DNA from: Dysosmobacter acutus
GTDB lineage: Bacteria > Bacillota > Clostridia > Oscillospirales > Oscillospiraceae
Assembly: GCF_018919205.1 (NCBI RefSeq)
Contig: NZ_JAHLQN010000001.1
Location: 2,108,001-2,172,000, forward strand
Length of the DNA: 64,000 nt
Reading direction: 5' to 3'
Shown piece after piece: positions 26,011-34,996 of this stretch; position 1 is the first letter of the stretch, and every line of letters begins with the position of its first letter. The notes under the pieces are model-generated. The model was not told the origin of the DNA. It was given only the letters and a program-made list of their open reading frames with translations, and made no database searches. Made by a program: the position numbers and the translations under genes.

Positions 26011-27468
26011 TTGGAAAACAGTATGGAACTGCGCAAGGCGGTCTACAGCGCCTTGCTGACCCAGATACAATTTGGCGCATATCGCTGCGGAGAAAAGCTC
26101 CCCATTATAGAGGAAACCAGCGAGCGTTTGTGCGTATCGATTGATACGGCCCGTGCCGCTTATCTGAAGCTCAAGGAGAAGGGGTATATTTCCCTGGTAA
26201 AAAATGCGGGCGCCACAGTAAAAGCAGCGTATGACGACAAGGAGACGGAGCGGTTTATCCAGACCTTTTTCTCCACGCGAAAAGACGCCATGATGGATTT
26301 GGGGAACTCCCTTGGGCCGCTTTTGGGCAATGCGCAGTGGCTGGGATTGAAATACGCCTCCCCACAGACGCTTGAGGCGATGGAGCGCCTTTTCAGGGAG
26401 GAGAAAACGGCGGCTCCTTTCGCAATGCTCAGTCACCTCAATCAAAAGTACTGCGCCCTTGGGAATTCTCTCCTCATGCATCTTGTCTGGCAGATGTTTA
26501 TGTTTTTATATGATCCTTTTTTCTGTATAGAAGACAATCAGCGCTACTTTGATCCATCTGCCGATTACCTGCAGACTCTTCTGGCCCTGTGCCGCAAGAA
26601 GGACTGGTCCGGGCTGCGCTCCGCGGTGGACCGCTCCATCAAGCAGATTCCCTCAGCCCTTGCCTGGTTTTATGAGTCCAGAATCACCTTTCCGCCTCCG
26701 GAGGCGGAAACACCTTTCATCTGGAGTTCCTATAAAAAAAGCCAGCAGCTGTGCTACACCATTGCCATGGACATTCTGCTCTCCATCAGCCGGGGGATCT
26801 ATCCCGCCGGGAGCCTGCTTCCCTCCCAGGAGGAGCTTGCCCGGCAAAGAGGCGTTTCCGTCAGTACAGTCCGCAGGGCGCTTGACCTGCTCTCCAGTGT
26901 CGGGGCGGTGAAGTCCGCCAAATATGTGGGTACACGGGTCCTGCCGCTGGATAAAGCTACAGATAACAGCGATTTTTCAAAACCGGTCCTTCGGCGCAGG
27001 CTTTTGGATATGGCGGAAAGCCTTCAGCTCCTGGCCATCTCCTGCAAAGAGGTCTCTCTAACCACGCTCTCCGCCCTGGATGCCGGCTCCGTTCAAAGGC
27101 TGTACGGACAGCTGAAGGAGAACAGGGATTGGCGGCGCGGCGAGACCCTATCCTATTACATACTGGATTTGATCGCAAAATGCGCTCCCCACCGGGCCAT
27201 CCGGACCGTCTATTCGGAACTGCTGCGCCAGTTCTTCTGGGGCTATGCGTTCCGTGGGATGAAAGGGAGTCAGGAAACCATCAACCAAGTCTACGACCCC
27301 TATCTTGATGACCTGATCCAGGCTCTGGAGAACATGGATTTTCCACAGTTCTCGGCCCATCTGGAACGGCTTGCCCTCTATGAACTTCGCACAACTGTTG
27401 AGTTCCTGTGGCAGCTCAATATTCCCGGGGCGGAGAAGCTTCTGATCCCGGATGTAAGTGAAAGTTGA
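26011..27468 (+). CDS. Tandem GntR-type regulator (two winged helices, two effector halves)
   Basis: A 485-residue protein (TTG start at 26011, GGAGGAG 6 bases ahead; an in-frame ATG at 25996 lacks spacing). Two GntR winged-helix domains are visible: residues about 5-75 (GEKLPIIEETSERLCVSIDTARAAYLKL) and about 250-320 (GSLLPSQEELARQRGVSVSTVRRALDLL). Each is followed by a helical region of about 160 residues that ends with similar DPxxxxLxxLxxxxD text, so the whole gene looks like an internal duplication of one GntR protein. It is the only plus-strand gene in the island and is divergent from the EAL operon. Regulation of the flanking operons is likely but inferred. Ligand unknown. Confidence 0.82.
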   Translation: MENSMELRKAVYSALLTQIQFGAYRCGEKLPIIEETSERLCVSIDTARAAYLKLKEKGYISLVKNAGATVKAAYDDKETERFIQTFFSTRKDAMMDLGNSLGPLLGNAQWLGLKYASPQTLEAMERLFREEKTAAPFAMLSHLNQKYCALGNSLLMHLVWQMFMFLYDPFFCIEDNQRYFDPSADYLQTLLALCRKKDWSGLRSAVDRSIKQIPSALAWFYESRITFPPPEAETPFIWSSYKKSQQLCYTIAMDILLSISRGIYPAGSLLPSQEELARQRGVSVSTVRRALDLLSSVGAVKSAKYVGTRVLPLDKATDNSDFSKPVLRRRLLDMAESLQLLAISCKEVSLTTLSALDAGSVQRLYGQLKENRDWRRGETLSYYILDLIAKCAPHRAIRTVYSELLRQFFWGYAFRGMKGSQETINQVYDPYLDDLIQALENMDFPQFSAHLERLALYELRTTVEFLWQLNIPGAEKLLIPDVSES

Positions 27469-27498
27469 ATTGGATGTGGAAATCGGCGGAGCGCCGCT

Positions 27499-27541
27499 CA
27501 GAAGGCAGGAGATGCATTATCTCCCGCCTTCTGATTTTCAT
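27499..27541. terminator. Convergent terminator between GntR gene and cyclase gene
   Basis: CAGAAGGCAGGAGAT stem pairs with ATCTCCCGCCTTCTG with one mismatch, followed by ATTTT on the plus strand. It serves the plus-strand regulator and probably the convergent cyclase gene. Confidence 0.75.
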
Positions 27542-27561
27542 TGGCTCTCTCATGGAGGCAC

Positions 27562-29766
27562 TCACTTTTCGGGCCCCTGCAGCCGCTTATAGTCCGTGAT
27601 ATCGACGCAGTTTATCAGATACGCGTCGCTGTCGACCCATTTCATGGGGGAAAACTGCACCCTGGTCCAGACATCGTACTGGGGGTTGTAGACCTCCGTG
27701 GCTCCGGACAGGGGACATGTCCCGCAGGGGGAGTTCCGGCCAAAAAATGCCCGGTGGCACGTCATTCCCACCCTGGCCATGGGATCGAGCCGAAGGGTTT
27801 TTTCATTGAGGTACAGCAGCTCATAGGTATCTTTCCGGATGGCGTAGATGTAGGCGTCCTGTTTGTCCAGTATGGTGTTGAGCTGGATCATGATCTGCTG
27901 GTTCCGGTCCGCCTCGCGCTTTTTCAGAAGGAATGTTGTAAGCAATTGGGCGACCAGTGATAGTATGCCAATTTCCTCTTTATTCCACATCCTCAGGCCC
28001 GTACACTCATCAAACCCGATAAATCCGCGGAATTCCTTTCCGTTGTACAGCGCGCACTGGAGCGTGGAGCACACACCCTGGCTTTCAAAAAGCGCGGCTT
28101 GGGCAGGCGTGAGTGAATGGACATCCCGGCAGTAAAAAATGGAGTTGTCCTTAAAGAGCTCCTTATATCCCTTTACATTTTCGTAAGGGTAATTCTGCAA
28201 AAATTCCTTTTGGGGCGTGACTCCCTCATTGCACCATTCATAGGTATTGTCGGTATATTTTCCGCCGGCGCTGTTCTCGAACACATAGGCCCGGCTCACA
28301 TCGAAGCGCCTGCCCACGATTTCAAGGATCGCCTCCACGGCGGTGTCGATGTCATCGGCATCATACAGGATTTGGAACACATAATTGACCAGATTGCCGC
28401 CCCGCTCGCCTGTATTCTGGTCAGAGTCGATGGCCGCTCCAAGGGCGGAATAGCCAATGCGGTCCACCGTCCCCATGCTTTTCGCGTCAAAGCGGGCAAA
28501 CTGGTTCTTTCCCCGGCTTTTTGCCTGGTACAGCGCCAGGTCCGCGCAATGATACAGGGACTGGTAATCGGCGCCGTCCCAGGGATAGATTGCAAGGCCG
28601 ATGCTGCAGCTCACCGCAACAGGCCGCTTCTCCCCCTGAAAGAGATGACGAAACATCTCAAGAAGCTTCCGCGCCTTGTCCTCGGCAATTTGAGAGGACG
28701 GTAGGTCCTTCAGGAGCATGGCGAATTCATCCCCGCCGATCCTTCCGATCACATCGCTCTTGCGCGTCAGCCTTTTCATGCCCGCCGCCAGTTCAGCCAA
28801 TACCGCGTCGCCAAAGAGATGCCCCTGCCCATCGTTCACCATCTTGAAATTGTCCACGTCGATGATAAACATGGCGCAGATTGTATCCGGCCCGCCGGAG
28901 AGGTACAGTTCAGACCTTCTCTCCGTTTCGGCATGGTTATAAAGCCCGGTCAGCGTGTCCAGTTCCGCCCGCCTGCGCAAATCCTCCACCATCCGTTTTT
29001 CCTCGTCGATGTCGGATATCGTTCCCACAGCGCGAAGGGGCTTGTTGTCCTCGCTGAACTGGGTGGCTGAGCGAATCCGGCACCAGAGATATTGGTCCTT
29101 TGAATTTCGGATACGGACGTCGACGACCGCATTGGACCTCCCCTCTCTGGCCTCTTGCATAAACTCGGCCATGGGATCCACGTCATCCAGGTGGAAATTG
29201 CGGAAAATCCTCTCCTTCGGCAGGCGGCTGTCGTAATTCGGCGGATATCCGAACTTATCCAGCCAATTGGGGGAAAACGATATGGTGTCCGCGGAGAGGT
29301 CCCATTCAAAAATGATATCCGAGGACTGGCTCATGATGATCTCCAGGTGCTCCAGGGACAACCGCAGCTTTTCCTGCGCGTCCCGCACCTCGGTGAGATC
29401 CAGAAAGATGCAGAAAAACCGCTCCTCCTCATCGTTTCCAAACAGCTTTGCGCTGCTGGCGGTCCACTTGTAGCTGCCGTCCCTGCACAGTACCCGGTAA
29501 CTCAGGGAAAGCCGGTCGCCCTTAATGAGCTGTCTGTCGACTTCTATCAGGAAATTCTGCCGGTCCGACGGGTGGATCATTGTGAGGAACTGGTTCTGAA
29601 ACTGTTCGGCCATCTCTTCCTTCGTAAATCCGAACATGCCAAGAAACCCCTCGTTGACTCCAACGATGGTAAATCCTCCGTCATTCCTGCACTGCATGAC
29701 TCCCCCGGGAATGAGATCGAGAAGAGCCTCTCCCTCCGCACTAAGTCCCTTCAACAGTCTTTGCAC
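27562..29766 (-). CDS. PAS-PAS-GGDEF-GAF-PAS diguanylate cyclase
   Basis: A 734-residue soluble protein (GTG start at 29766 chosen because GAGGGG lies 7 bases ahead; a GTG 15 bases upstream is possible). Two PAS modules (about 15-130 and 140-260), a GGDEF domain with intact RIGGDEF (344-348) and an upstream RxxD product-inhibition site (R335, D338), a GAF-like domain (about 445-615) and a C-terminal cysteine-PAS with C670, C681 and C684 (CHRAFFGRNSPCGTC). It should make c-di-GMP from GTP. It lies 64 bases after the kinase gene at 29831-32608 and shares its promoter. The order GGDEF before GAF and PAS, with sensory modules on both sides, is unusual. Confidence 0.92.
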   Translation of the reverse strand: MQRLLKGLSAEGEALLDLIPGGVMQCRNDGGFTIVGVNEGFLGMFGFTKEEMAEQFQNQFLTMIHPSDRQNFLIEVDRQLIKGDRLSLSYRVLCRDGSYKWTASSAKLFGNDEEERFFCIFLDLTEVRDAQEKLRLSLEHLEIIMSQSSDIIFEWDLSADTISFSPNWLDKFGYPPNYDSRLPKERIFRNFHLDDVDPMAEFMQEAREGRSNAVVDVRIRNSKDQYLWCRIRSATQFSEDNKPLRAVGTISDIDEEKRMVEDLRRRAELDTLTGLYNHAETERRSELYLSGGPDTICAMFIIDVDNFKMVNDGQGHLFGDAVLAELAAGMKRLTRKSDVIGRIGGDEFAMLLKDLPSSQIAEDKARKLLEMFRHLFQGEKRPVAVSCSIGLAIYPWDGADYQSLYHCADLALYQAKSRGKNQFARFDAKSMGTVDRIGYSALGAAIDSDQNTGERGGNLVNYVFQILYDADDIDTAVEAILEIVGRRFDVSRAYVFENSAGGKYTDNTYEWCNEGVTPQKEFLQNYPYENVKGYKELFKDNSIFYCRDVHSLTPAQAALFESQGVCSTLQCALYNGKEFRGFIGFDECTGLRMWNKEEIGILSLVAQLLTTFLLKKREADRNQQIMIQLNTILDKQDAYIYAIRKDTYELLYLNEKTLRLDPMARVGMTCHRAFFGRNSPCGTCPLSGATEVYNPQYDVWTRVQFSPMKWVDSDAYLINCVDITDYKRLQGPEK

Positions 29767-29830
29767 GTTGAATCCCCTCACAATTCCGCATCCGGACTCT
29801 CCGCCCGAATCGCTCTATGCTATCAAGGAA

Positions 29831-32608
29831 TTATCTGATCCATCTTTGCAGCGTCTCCATAAGCCGGTCCAATTCAATGGGCTTTGCCACGTGGTCGTTC
29901 ATACCGGCGCTGTGGGACTTTCCGACATCCGAGGCAAAGGCGTTTGCCGTCAGGGCAAGGATGGGGACGGTTTTGGCGTCCTTCCGCCTCAGCGCCCGGA
30001 TTGCCTCGGCAGCCTGAAGCCCATCCATCACCGGCATCTGAATATCCATCAGGATACAGTCGTATGTACCGGGAGCGGAAGATTCAAACTTCTCCACCGA
30101 AATCTGGCCGTTCGCAGCCTCTTCGATCAAAAAGCCCTGCATTTTCAGCAGTTCCGCCGCAATTTCCCGGTTGAGCTGGTTGTCCTCCACGATCAGAATC
30201 CGTTTGCCCTCCAACCGGAAGGGCGCTTGCTCAGCGGGGAGCGCGGCGGCCTCAGAACGGCCACTCTGGCAGAACTGGTGGAAGGTATGGGCGATCTTGG
30301 ACTTGAAGAGCGGTTTCGTGATAAAGGCGTCCGCCCCTGCCAGCCGGAACTCCTCCTCGATCTCGGAGCAATCATAGGCCGAAATCACAATGACGGGCAC
30401 ATCCATGCCCAATTCCCTTCGAATTGCCCTGAGTGTTTCCAGCCCATCCATTTCGGGCATCTTCCAGTCCAGAATCACAGAAAAGAAATCTTCTTTCGCC
30501 TCGTGGGCATCCACAACGCGGCGCACCGCTTCTTGCCCTGAGAGCACCCAGCTGCCCCGCATGCCTAACTCGTCCAGGATTTCGGCCGCGCTTTCGCAGA
30601 CAATCCGGTCGTCGTCCACCACCAGCACCGGAAGGCCCGACAGTTCGCTGTCGTTCTCCTCCGCCTCCTCACAAAGGTCAAAGGCGACGGCGACGATAAA
30701 CTGACTCCCCTCTCCAAGGGTGCTCTTGACCTCAATGGTGCCGTTCATCATGCGCACGATATTCTGGGTGATCGCCATACCCAGTCCAGTCCCCTGTATT
30801 TGATTGATTCTGGACTCTTCCGCCCGGGAGAAAGGCTCAAAAATATGAGGGATGAACGCATCGGACATCCCGATCCCGTTGTCGGTGACGATGAACTCAT
30901 ACTGCCCCCTGCCCTTCGCAAAGGACGGCACCTCCCGGACCCGAAGCCCAATAGAACCGCCATCAGGGGTGTATTTGACGGCATTGGAGAGCAGGTTCAC
31001 CAAAACCTGCTGCAGACGGCTCTGATCCGTCACCACAGTCTCGTGCCGCACATGGTCGGCATTGATCTGCAGCTCCTGATGCTTTTGCGCCGCCAGCGGC
31101 CGGAAGACGTCCATGACATCCTCAATCAGTTCCGGCAGAGAGACGTTCGCAGAAATCAGGTCGATTTTCCCGCTTTCAATCTTGGACATGTCCAGCACCT
31201 CGTTGATGAGGCTTAAAAGATGCCGGCTGGAAACGTTGATTTTATTCAGGCAGTCCTGTATCTTTTCCGGGGACCGCAAGTTGGCCTGGGCGATGACCGC
31301 CATGCCGATGATGGCGTTCATGGGGGTGCGGATGTCGTGGGACATGGAGGAGAGGAAGTTGGTCTTGGCGTCGTTGGCGATCTGGGCCGCCTTGTACGCG
31401 TCCTCCAGCGCCTGCCTCTGCCGGGCCTGCTCCGTGCGCTCCGCCGTCACGTCGACGCCCACGCTGTAATAGGAGGGAATCCCGTCCCAGCTGTCCTCAC
31501 CACTGACATAGCTGTAGGTCATCATCAGAATTTTAACAGTTCCGTCGCGGGTGACGACGCGGCCCTCCACCATTGAGGATTCCCCGGTCTCCCGGGACTG
31601 CTCCATGATGCTGGCGGTGCGGTCCATATCATCCTGATGCACATAGGTGCATTGCGAATGAAGTTCCTTTTCAAATTGCTCTTTAGTGTATCCAATCAGC
31701 TCCAGAAAGCCTCCGCTGTACCAGAGGACGGTGCGCATATCCCGTCCGTCCACCCGGACCAATCCACCGGGGACACTGCGGATCAGCGCGTCCCGCTCCT
31801 GGTCCTTTTTGGCCAGTTTATATTCCGTGCTGTACATATCGTGGGACAGCTCCAGGCGCGCCCGGTGGCCCTCCCAGTTGATGATTCGGTTTTTAATTCG
31901 GAACGTCCGCTCAAGGACCGGATTCTGGAACTCCCACTCATAGAAGCTTTCTTCAGTCAATTTATCGTTGGTACAAAAAGGACAGGGAGAGTTCCTTCCC
32001 TGGATCACCTCGTAACACTTTTTGCCCACCAGCTTCACCGCCGGTGCGCCCAAAACATCACAGGAATGCTGATTGACATACAGCAGCTCGTAGGTGTCCA
32101 TATCGCTGATATAGACATTGCCCTCATAGGAGTCCAGCATCCAGTGAAAATAGTGCAGTTTCTGTTGATAAAGCCGCTCCTGCCCCTCTTTTTCAGCCGC
32201 CAAACCATCCACGCCCGCCAGTTCCATCCGCAGCACCGGAGTGTCCAGGACAGGGTCATCCGCAATGGTTCCATAGAGCTTTATCCAGGAAAAGCCCCCC
32301 TCCCCGGAGGGCAGGCGGAGAATCATCTCAAGGCCGCCGCCATTTCTCTCAGCCTGTAATACGTTCTGTCGGAGCAATATAAACTCGTCGGGAAGCTCCG
32401 CATAATATTGCCGCAGGCTGTGAAAGCGGCTGTGGAAGTCTGCCCTGGAATATCCAATGCTGCTGAAAAAGCTGGAATTTCCCCACCGGAAGGTCAGTTC
32501 ATCGTCCAGCAGGCAGCAGAGCATTCCCGTCTTCAGCATGTCCAGCGCTTCCGGACACCTGACGCTTGTTTTTGCCCCGCTCCACTTTGCCCCGCGCTTG
32601 TTTTCCAT
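29831..32608 (-). CDS. Soluble PAS hybrid histidine kinase with two receivers
   Basis: A 925-residue protein without transmembrane segments. PAS-like module (20-135), cysteine-PAS (155-265; C198, C209, C212 in CYEVIQGRNSPCPFC), another PAS (275-395), HisKA with H424 (SSMSHDIRTPMNAIIG), HATPase (DNGIGM, QGTGLGMAI), receiver 1 with D714 (VILDWKMPEMDG) and receiver 2 with D855 (CILMDIQMPVMDG). No HPt domain. The C-terminal kinase-receiver-receiver layout matches the membrane kinase at 16550-19180, including the DWKMP form of receiver 1, so the two are paralogues. First gene of the operon with the cyclase. Confidence 0.92.
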   Translation of the reverse strand: MENKRGAKWSGAKTSVRCPEALDMLKTGMLCCLLDDELTFRWGNSSFFSSIGYSRADFHSRFHSLRQYYAELPDEFILLRQNVLQAERNGGGLEMILRLPSGEGGFSWIKLYGTIADDPVLDTPVLRMELAGVDGLAAEKEGQERLYQQKLHYFHWMLDSYEGNVYISDMDTYELLYVNQHSCDVLGAPAVKLVGKKCYEVIQGRNSPCPFCTNDKLTEESFYEWEFQNPVLERTFRIKNRIINWEGHRARLELSHDMYSTEYKLAKKDQERDALIRSVPGGLVRVDGRDMRTVLWYSGGFLELIGYTKEQFEKELHSQCTYVHQDDMDRTASIMEQSRETGESSMVEGRVVTRDGTVKILMMTYSYVSGEDSWDGIPSYYSVGVDVTAERTEQARQRQALEDAYKAAQIANDAKTNFLSSMSHDIRTPMNAIIGMAVIAQANLRSPEKIQDCLNKINVSSRHLLSLINEVLDMSKIESGKIDLISANVSLPELIEDVMDVFRPLAAQKHQELQINADHVRHETVVTDQSRLQQVLVNLLSNAVKYTPDGGSIGLRVREVPSFAKGRGQYEFIVTDNGIGMSDAFIPHIFEPFSRAEESRINQIQGTGLGMAITQNIVRMMNGTIEVKSTLGEGSQFIVAVAFDLCEEAEENDSELSGLPVLVVDDDRIVCESAAEILDELGMRGSWVLSGQEAVRRVVDAHEAKEDFFSVILDWKMPEMDGLETLRAIRRELGMDVPVIVISAYDCSEIEEEFRLAGADAFITKPLFKSKIAHTFHQFCQSGRSEAAALPAEQAPFRLEGKRILIVEDNQLNREIAAELLKMQGFLIEEAANGQISVEKFESSAPGTYDCILMDIQMPVMDGLQAAEAIRALRRKDAKTVPILALTANAFASDVGKSHSAGMNDHVAKPIELDRLMETLQRWIR

Positions 32609-32687
32609 GATTTAACCGCCCATTCTATAGGATTTATCAAAATTGTTTTTAATCCCCGGATGTTCGAAGAGCTTCTGAAAGCCCTGT

Positions 32688-32742
32688 ATTGTTCACATTC
32701 ATATATATTTCAAAGTATAGCAAATCCACGTAAAAATAGCAA
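32688..32742 (-). promoter_or_regulatory. Promoter and conserved leader block of the kinase-cyclase operon
   Basis: Minus-strand TTGCTA (32742-32737), 17-bp spacer, TATACT (32719-32714), then TGAAATA and TGAACAAT (32695-32688), nearly identical to the element at 25858-25910. A leader of about 100 bases follows before the kinase ATG. Confidence 0.75.
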
Positions 32743-32788
32743 CAGTTTGCTGAAAGATGCGGCATTTTATGAAAAGGTGGTGAGGCGG

Positions 32789-32825
32789 CTTATCCCTGCT
32801 GCCAGCGGCTGGCAGCAGGGATAAG
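32789..32825. repeat. Perfect 17-bp inverted repeat with 3-base loop
   Basis: CTTATCCCTGCTGCCAG and its exact complement around CGG. No T tract follows on either strand, so it is not an obvious terminator. It lies about 50 bases upstream of the -35 box of the kinase-cyclase promoter. Confidence 0.8.
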
Positions 32826-32912
32826 CATCTTGCGGTAGCAAATGTCTTACATGCTATGACTTCCTTTTCCGCAATTGCCGCGAAAGCGTAATAGCAATCT
32901 TGTAAAAAATAT

Positions 32913-32953
32913 AAAAGAACCAGAAGATACGAATTGTATCTTCTGGTTCTTTT
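32913..32953. terminator. Bidirectional stem-loop
   Basis: A long stem, AAAAGAACCAGAAGATAC and complement with a 5-base loop, with T runs on both strands. No gene ends immediately beside it, so it may insulate the tsf side from the signalling island or belong to an unrecognised short transcript. Confidence 0.7.
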
Positions 32954-33213
32954 ATTTGTTAAGTGTTCAGTGGCCACCGCCGCTTATTTTGCCCTTTTTC
33001 CCTTGATCTCCCTTCCGGAAATCCTTAAAAATGGGACAAAATTACGGACGATTGGACCATTATTCAGCGCACGATAACAGCAAATGTCATCATCCCATTT
33101 CAAATCGTCCTTTTGTCCCTTCAAAACAGACCTCAAAAAACGAACGAACAGGATGAGCAAAGAAGAAAAAAAATTGCCCCAGAACTCTAAAAAGGCCAGT
33201 GCAGGCCACAAAT
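32954..33213. other. Intergenic stretch without recognised gene
   Basis: Between the stem-loop at 32.9 kb and the tsf terminator I see no convincing coding sequence, RNA or promoter. A 98-codon minus-strand frame crosses the tsf terminator and lacks a good ribosome site. Confidence 0.6.
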
Positions 33214-33215
33214 CG

Positions 33216-33256
33216 AGAAAAAAAGAGCCCGAGGTAAACGAATTACCTCGGACTCT
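33216..33256 (-). terminator. Intrinsic terminator of rpsB-tsf
   Basis: AGAGTCCGAGGTAA stem with near-perfect complement, followed on the minus strand by a run of seven or more T. Confidence 0.92.
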
Positions 33257-33315
33257 CTTGAGTCGATTTATGCGGGACATTGTGTCCGTTTCAATGGGGA
33301 ACGAAACAGCAAATG

Positions 33316-34227
33316 TTACTTTACTAAAGAAGCGATCTCAGCGGCAAAGTTCTCTTCCTTCTTCTCGATACCCTCGCCGGTTTCAAACCGGACCGCATCC
33401 TTGAAGGATACGCCTCCGCCCAGGGCCTTGGCAGCAGAGGCCATATACTTCTCCACACTGGTGGTGTTGTCCTTGACGAACTCCTGCTGCAGCAGGCAGT
33501 TCTCAGCATAGAACTTGTTCAGCTTGCCCATGACGATCTTCTCTCTGACCTGCTCAGGCTTGGAAGCCATCTTCGGGTCGTTCTCCATCTGGACCATCAT
33601 GATCTTCTTTTCCTCATCCAGCACATCCTGGGTGACCTGGGACTTGTCCCAGAAACGGGGATTCAGCGCGGCAATCTGCATAGCGACATCCTTGCCGATC
33701 TCGGTGGCGTCGATGCCGCCCTCCACGCTCAGGTTCACCAGCACGCCGATCTTGCCGCCGGCATGGACATAGGGAACGGAGACACCGTCGGCATAGCGGG
33801 CAAAGCGACGGACCTTGATGTTTTCACCGATCACAAGGACCATCTCCTGCTGCTGCTGGGTGACGGTCAAGTCGGTGCCCTCATATTTGCACTCCATCAG
33901 AGCGTCCAAGTCAGCGGGGTTCTGCTTGGCCACGGTAGCGGCCACACCCTTGACAAACTCCACGAACTTCTCGTTCTTGGCCACAAAGTCGGTCTCGGCG
34001 TTAACCTCGACCACAATGCCCACGCCGTCGATCACGGCGGCATAGGACATGCCCTCCGCAGCAATGCGGCCGGCCTTCTTGGCAGAGGCGGCCATACCCT
34101 TTTCGCGGAGCCACTCAACTGCCTTCTCAATATCACCCTCGGAAGCAGTCAGGGCCTTTTTGCAGTCCATCATGCCAACGCCGGTCATCTCACGCAGGTT
34201 CTTTACATCTGCAGCGGTAAAAGCCAT
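33316..34227 (-). CDS. tsf: Translation elongation factor Ts
   Basis: Guanine-nucleotide exchange factor for EF-Tu. The 303-residue protein starts MAFTAADVKNLREMTGVGMMDCKKAL, the N-terminal UBA-like domain, with TDFVAKNEKFVEFV (about residue 80) marking the core that contacts EF-Tu. ATG at 34227 has GGAGG 8 bases ahead. It follows rpsB after 46 bases, the conserved rpsB-tsf order, and ends before a strong terminator. Confidence 0.98.
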   Translation of the reverse strand: MAFTAADVKNLREMTGVGMMDCKKALTASEGDIEKAVEWLREKGMAASAKKAGRIAAEGMSYAAVIDGVGIVVEVNAETDFVAKNEKFVEFVKGVAATVAKQNPADLDALMECKYEGTDLTVTQQQQEMVLVIGENIKVRRFARYADGVSVPYVHAGGKIGVLVNLSVEGGIDATEIGKDVAMQIAALNPRFWDKSQVTQDVLDEEKKIMMVQMENDPKMASKPEQVREKIVMGKLNKFYAENCLLQQEFVKDNTTSVEKYMASAAKALGGGVSFKDAVRFETGEGIEKKEENFAAEIASLVK

Positions 34228-34273
34228 CTTGTATTCCTCCAAAATTTAGTGTAACAGGGAGTTCCTGAAAACT

Positions 34274-34996
34274 TTACTCAGCCTTTTCGGCGGCAGCCTC
34301 AGCGGTCTCCTCGCCCTGCTTGCCCTCAACCACGGCGTTGGCCATGACGGAGGCGATCAGCTTGATGGCGCGGATGGCATCGTCGTTGCCGGGAATCACA
34401 TAGTCGATCTCATCGGGATCGCAGTTGGTATCCGCAATGGCTACGACGGGAATACCCAACTTATGGGCCTCGGCGATGGCGTTGCGCTCCTTGCGGGTAT
34501 CCACGATGAACAGCGCGCCGGGCAGCTTTCTCATCTCCTTGACGCCGCCCAGATACTTCTCTAACTTCTCGATCTCGCCCAGATGCTTCATGACTTCCTT
34601 CTTGGGCAGCATATCAAAGGTGCCGTCCTCCTGCATGGTCTTGAGCTGATTGAGGCGGTCCACACGGGTGCGCATGGTCTTGAAGTTGGTCATCATGCCG
34701 CCCAGCCAGCGGGCGTTGACATAGAACTGACCGCAGCGGGTGGCCTCTTCGCGGATGGCTTCCTGCGCCTGCTTCTTGGTGCCGACGAACAGCAACGTGT
34801 CGCCGTTTTCGGAGAGCTGGCGGACAAAGTTATAGGCCTCTTCCAGCTTCTTCACGGTCTTCTGAAGGTCAACGATATAGATGCCGTTGCGCTCCGTGTA
34901 AATATAAGGAGCCATCTTGGGGTTCCAGCGGCGGGTCTGATGACCGAAGTGGACGCCTGCTTCCAGCAGGGCTTTCATGGATACGACGTTTGCCAT
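34274..34996 (-). CDS. rpsB: 30S ribosomal protein S2
   Basis: A 240-residue S2 protein with the signature [35 protein letters not shown] at the N-terminus and [22 protein letters not shown] near residue 195. The C-terminal tail is alanine/glutamate rich ([13 protein letters not shown]). It is first in the rpsB-tsf operon with a strong promoter about 110 bases upstream and a long leader. Confidence 0.98.
   Translation of the reverse strand: MANVVSMKALLEAGVHFGHQTRRWNPKMAPYIYTERNGIYIVDLQKTVKKLEEAYNFVRQLSENGDTLLFVGTKKQAQEAIREEATRCGQFYVNARWLGGMMTNFKTMRTRVDRLNQLKTMQEDGTFDMLPKKEVMKHLGEIEKLEKYLGGVKEMRKLPGALFIVDTRKERNAIAEAHKLGIPVVAIADTNCDPDEIDYVIPGNDDAIRAIKLIASVMANAVVEGKQGEETAEAAAEKAE

Noticed and set aside
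32984..33280. Minus-strand 98-codon frame upstream of the signalling island
   Set aside because: Runs through the tsf terminator, has no good ribosome site and shows no family resemblance.
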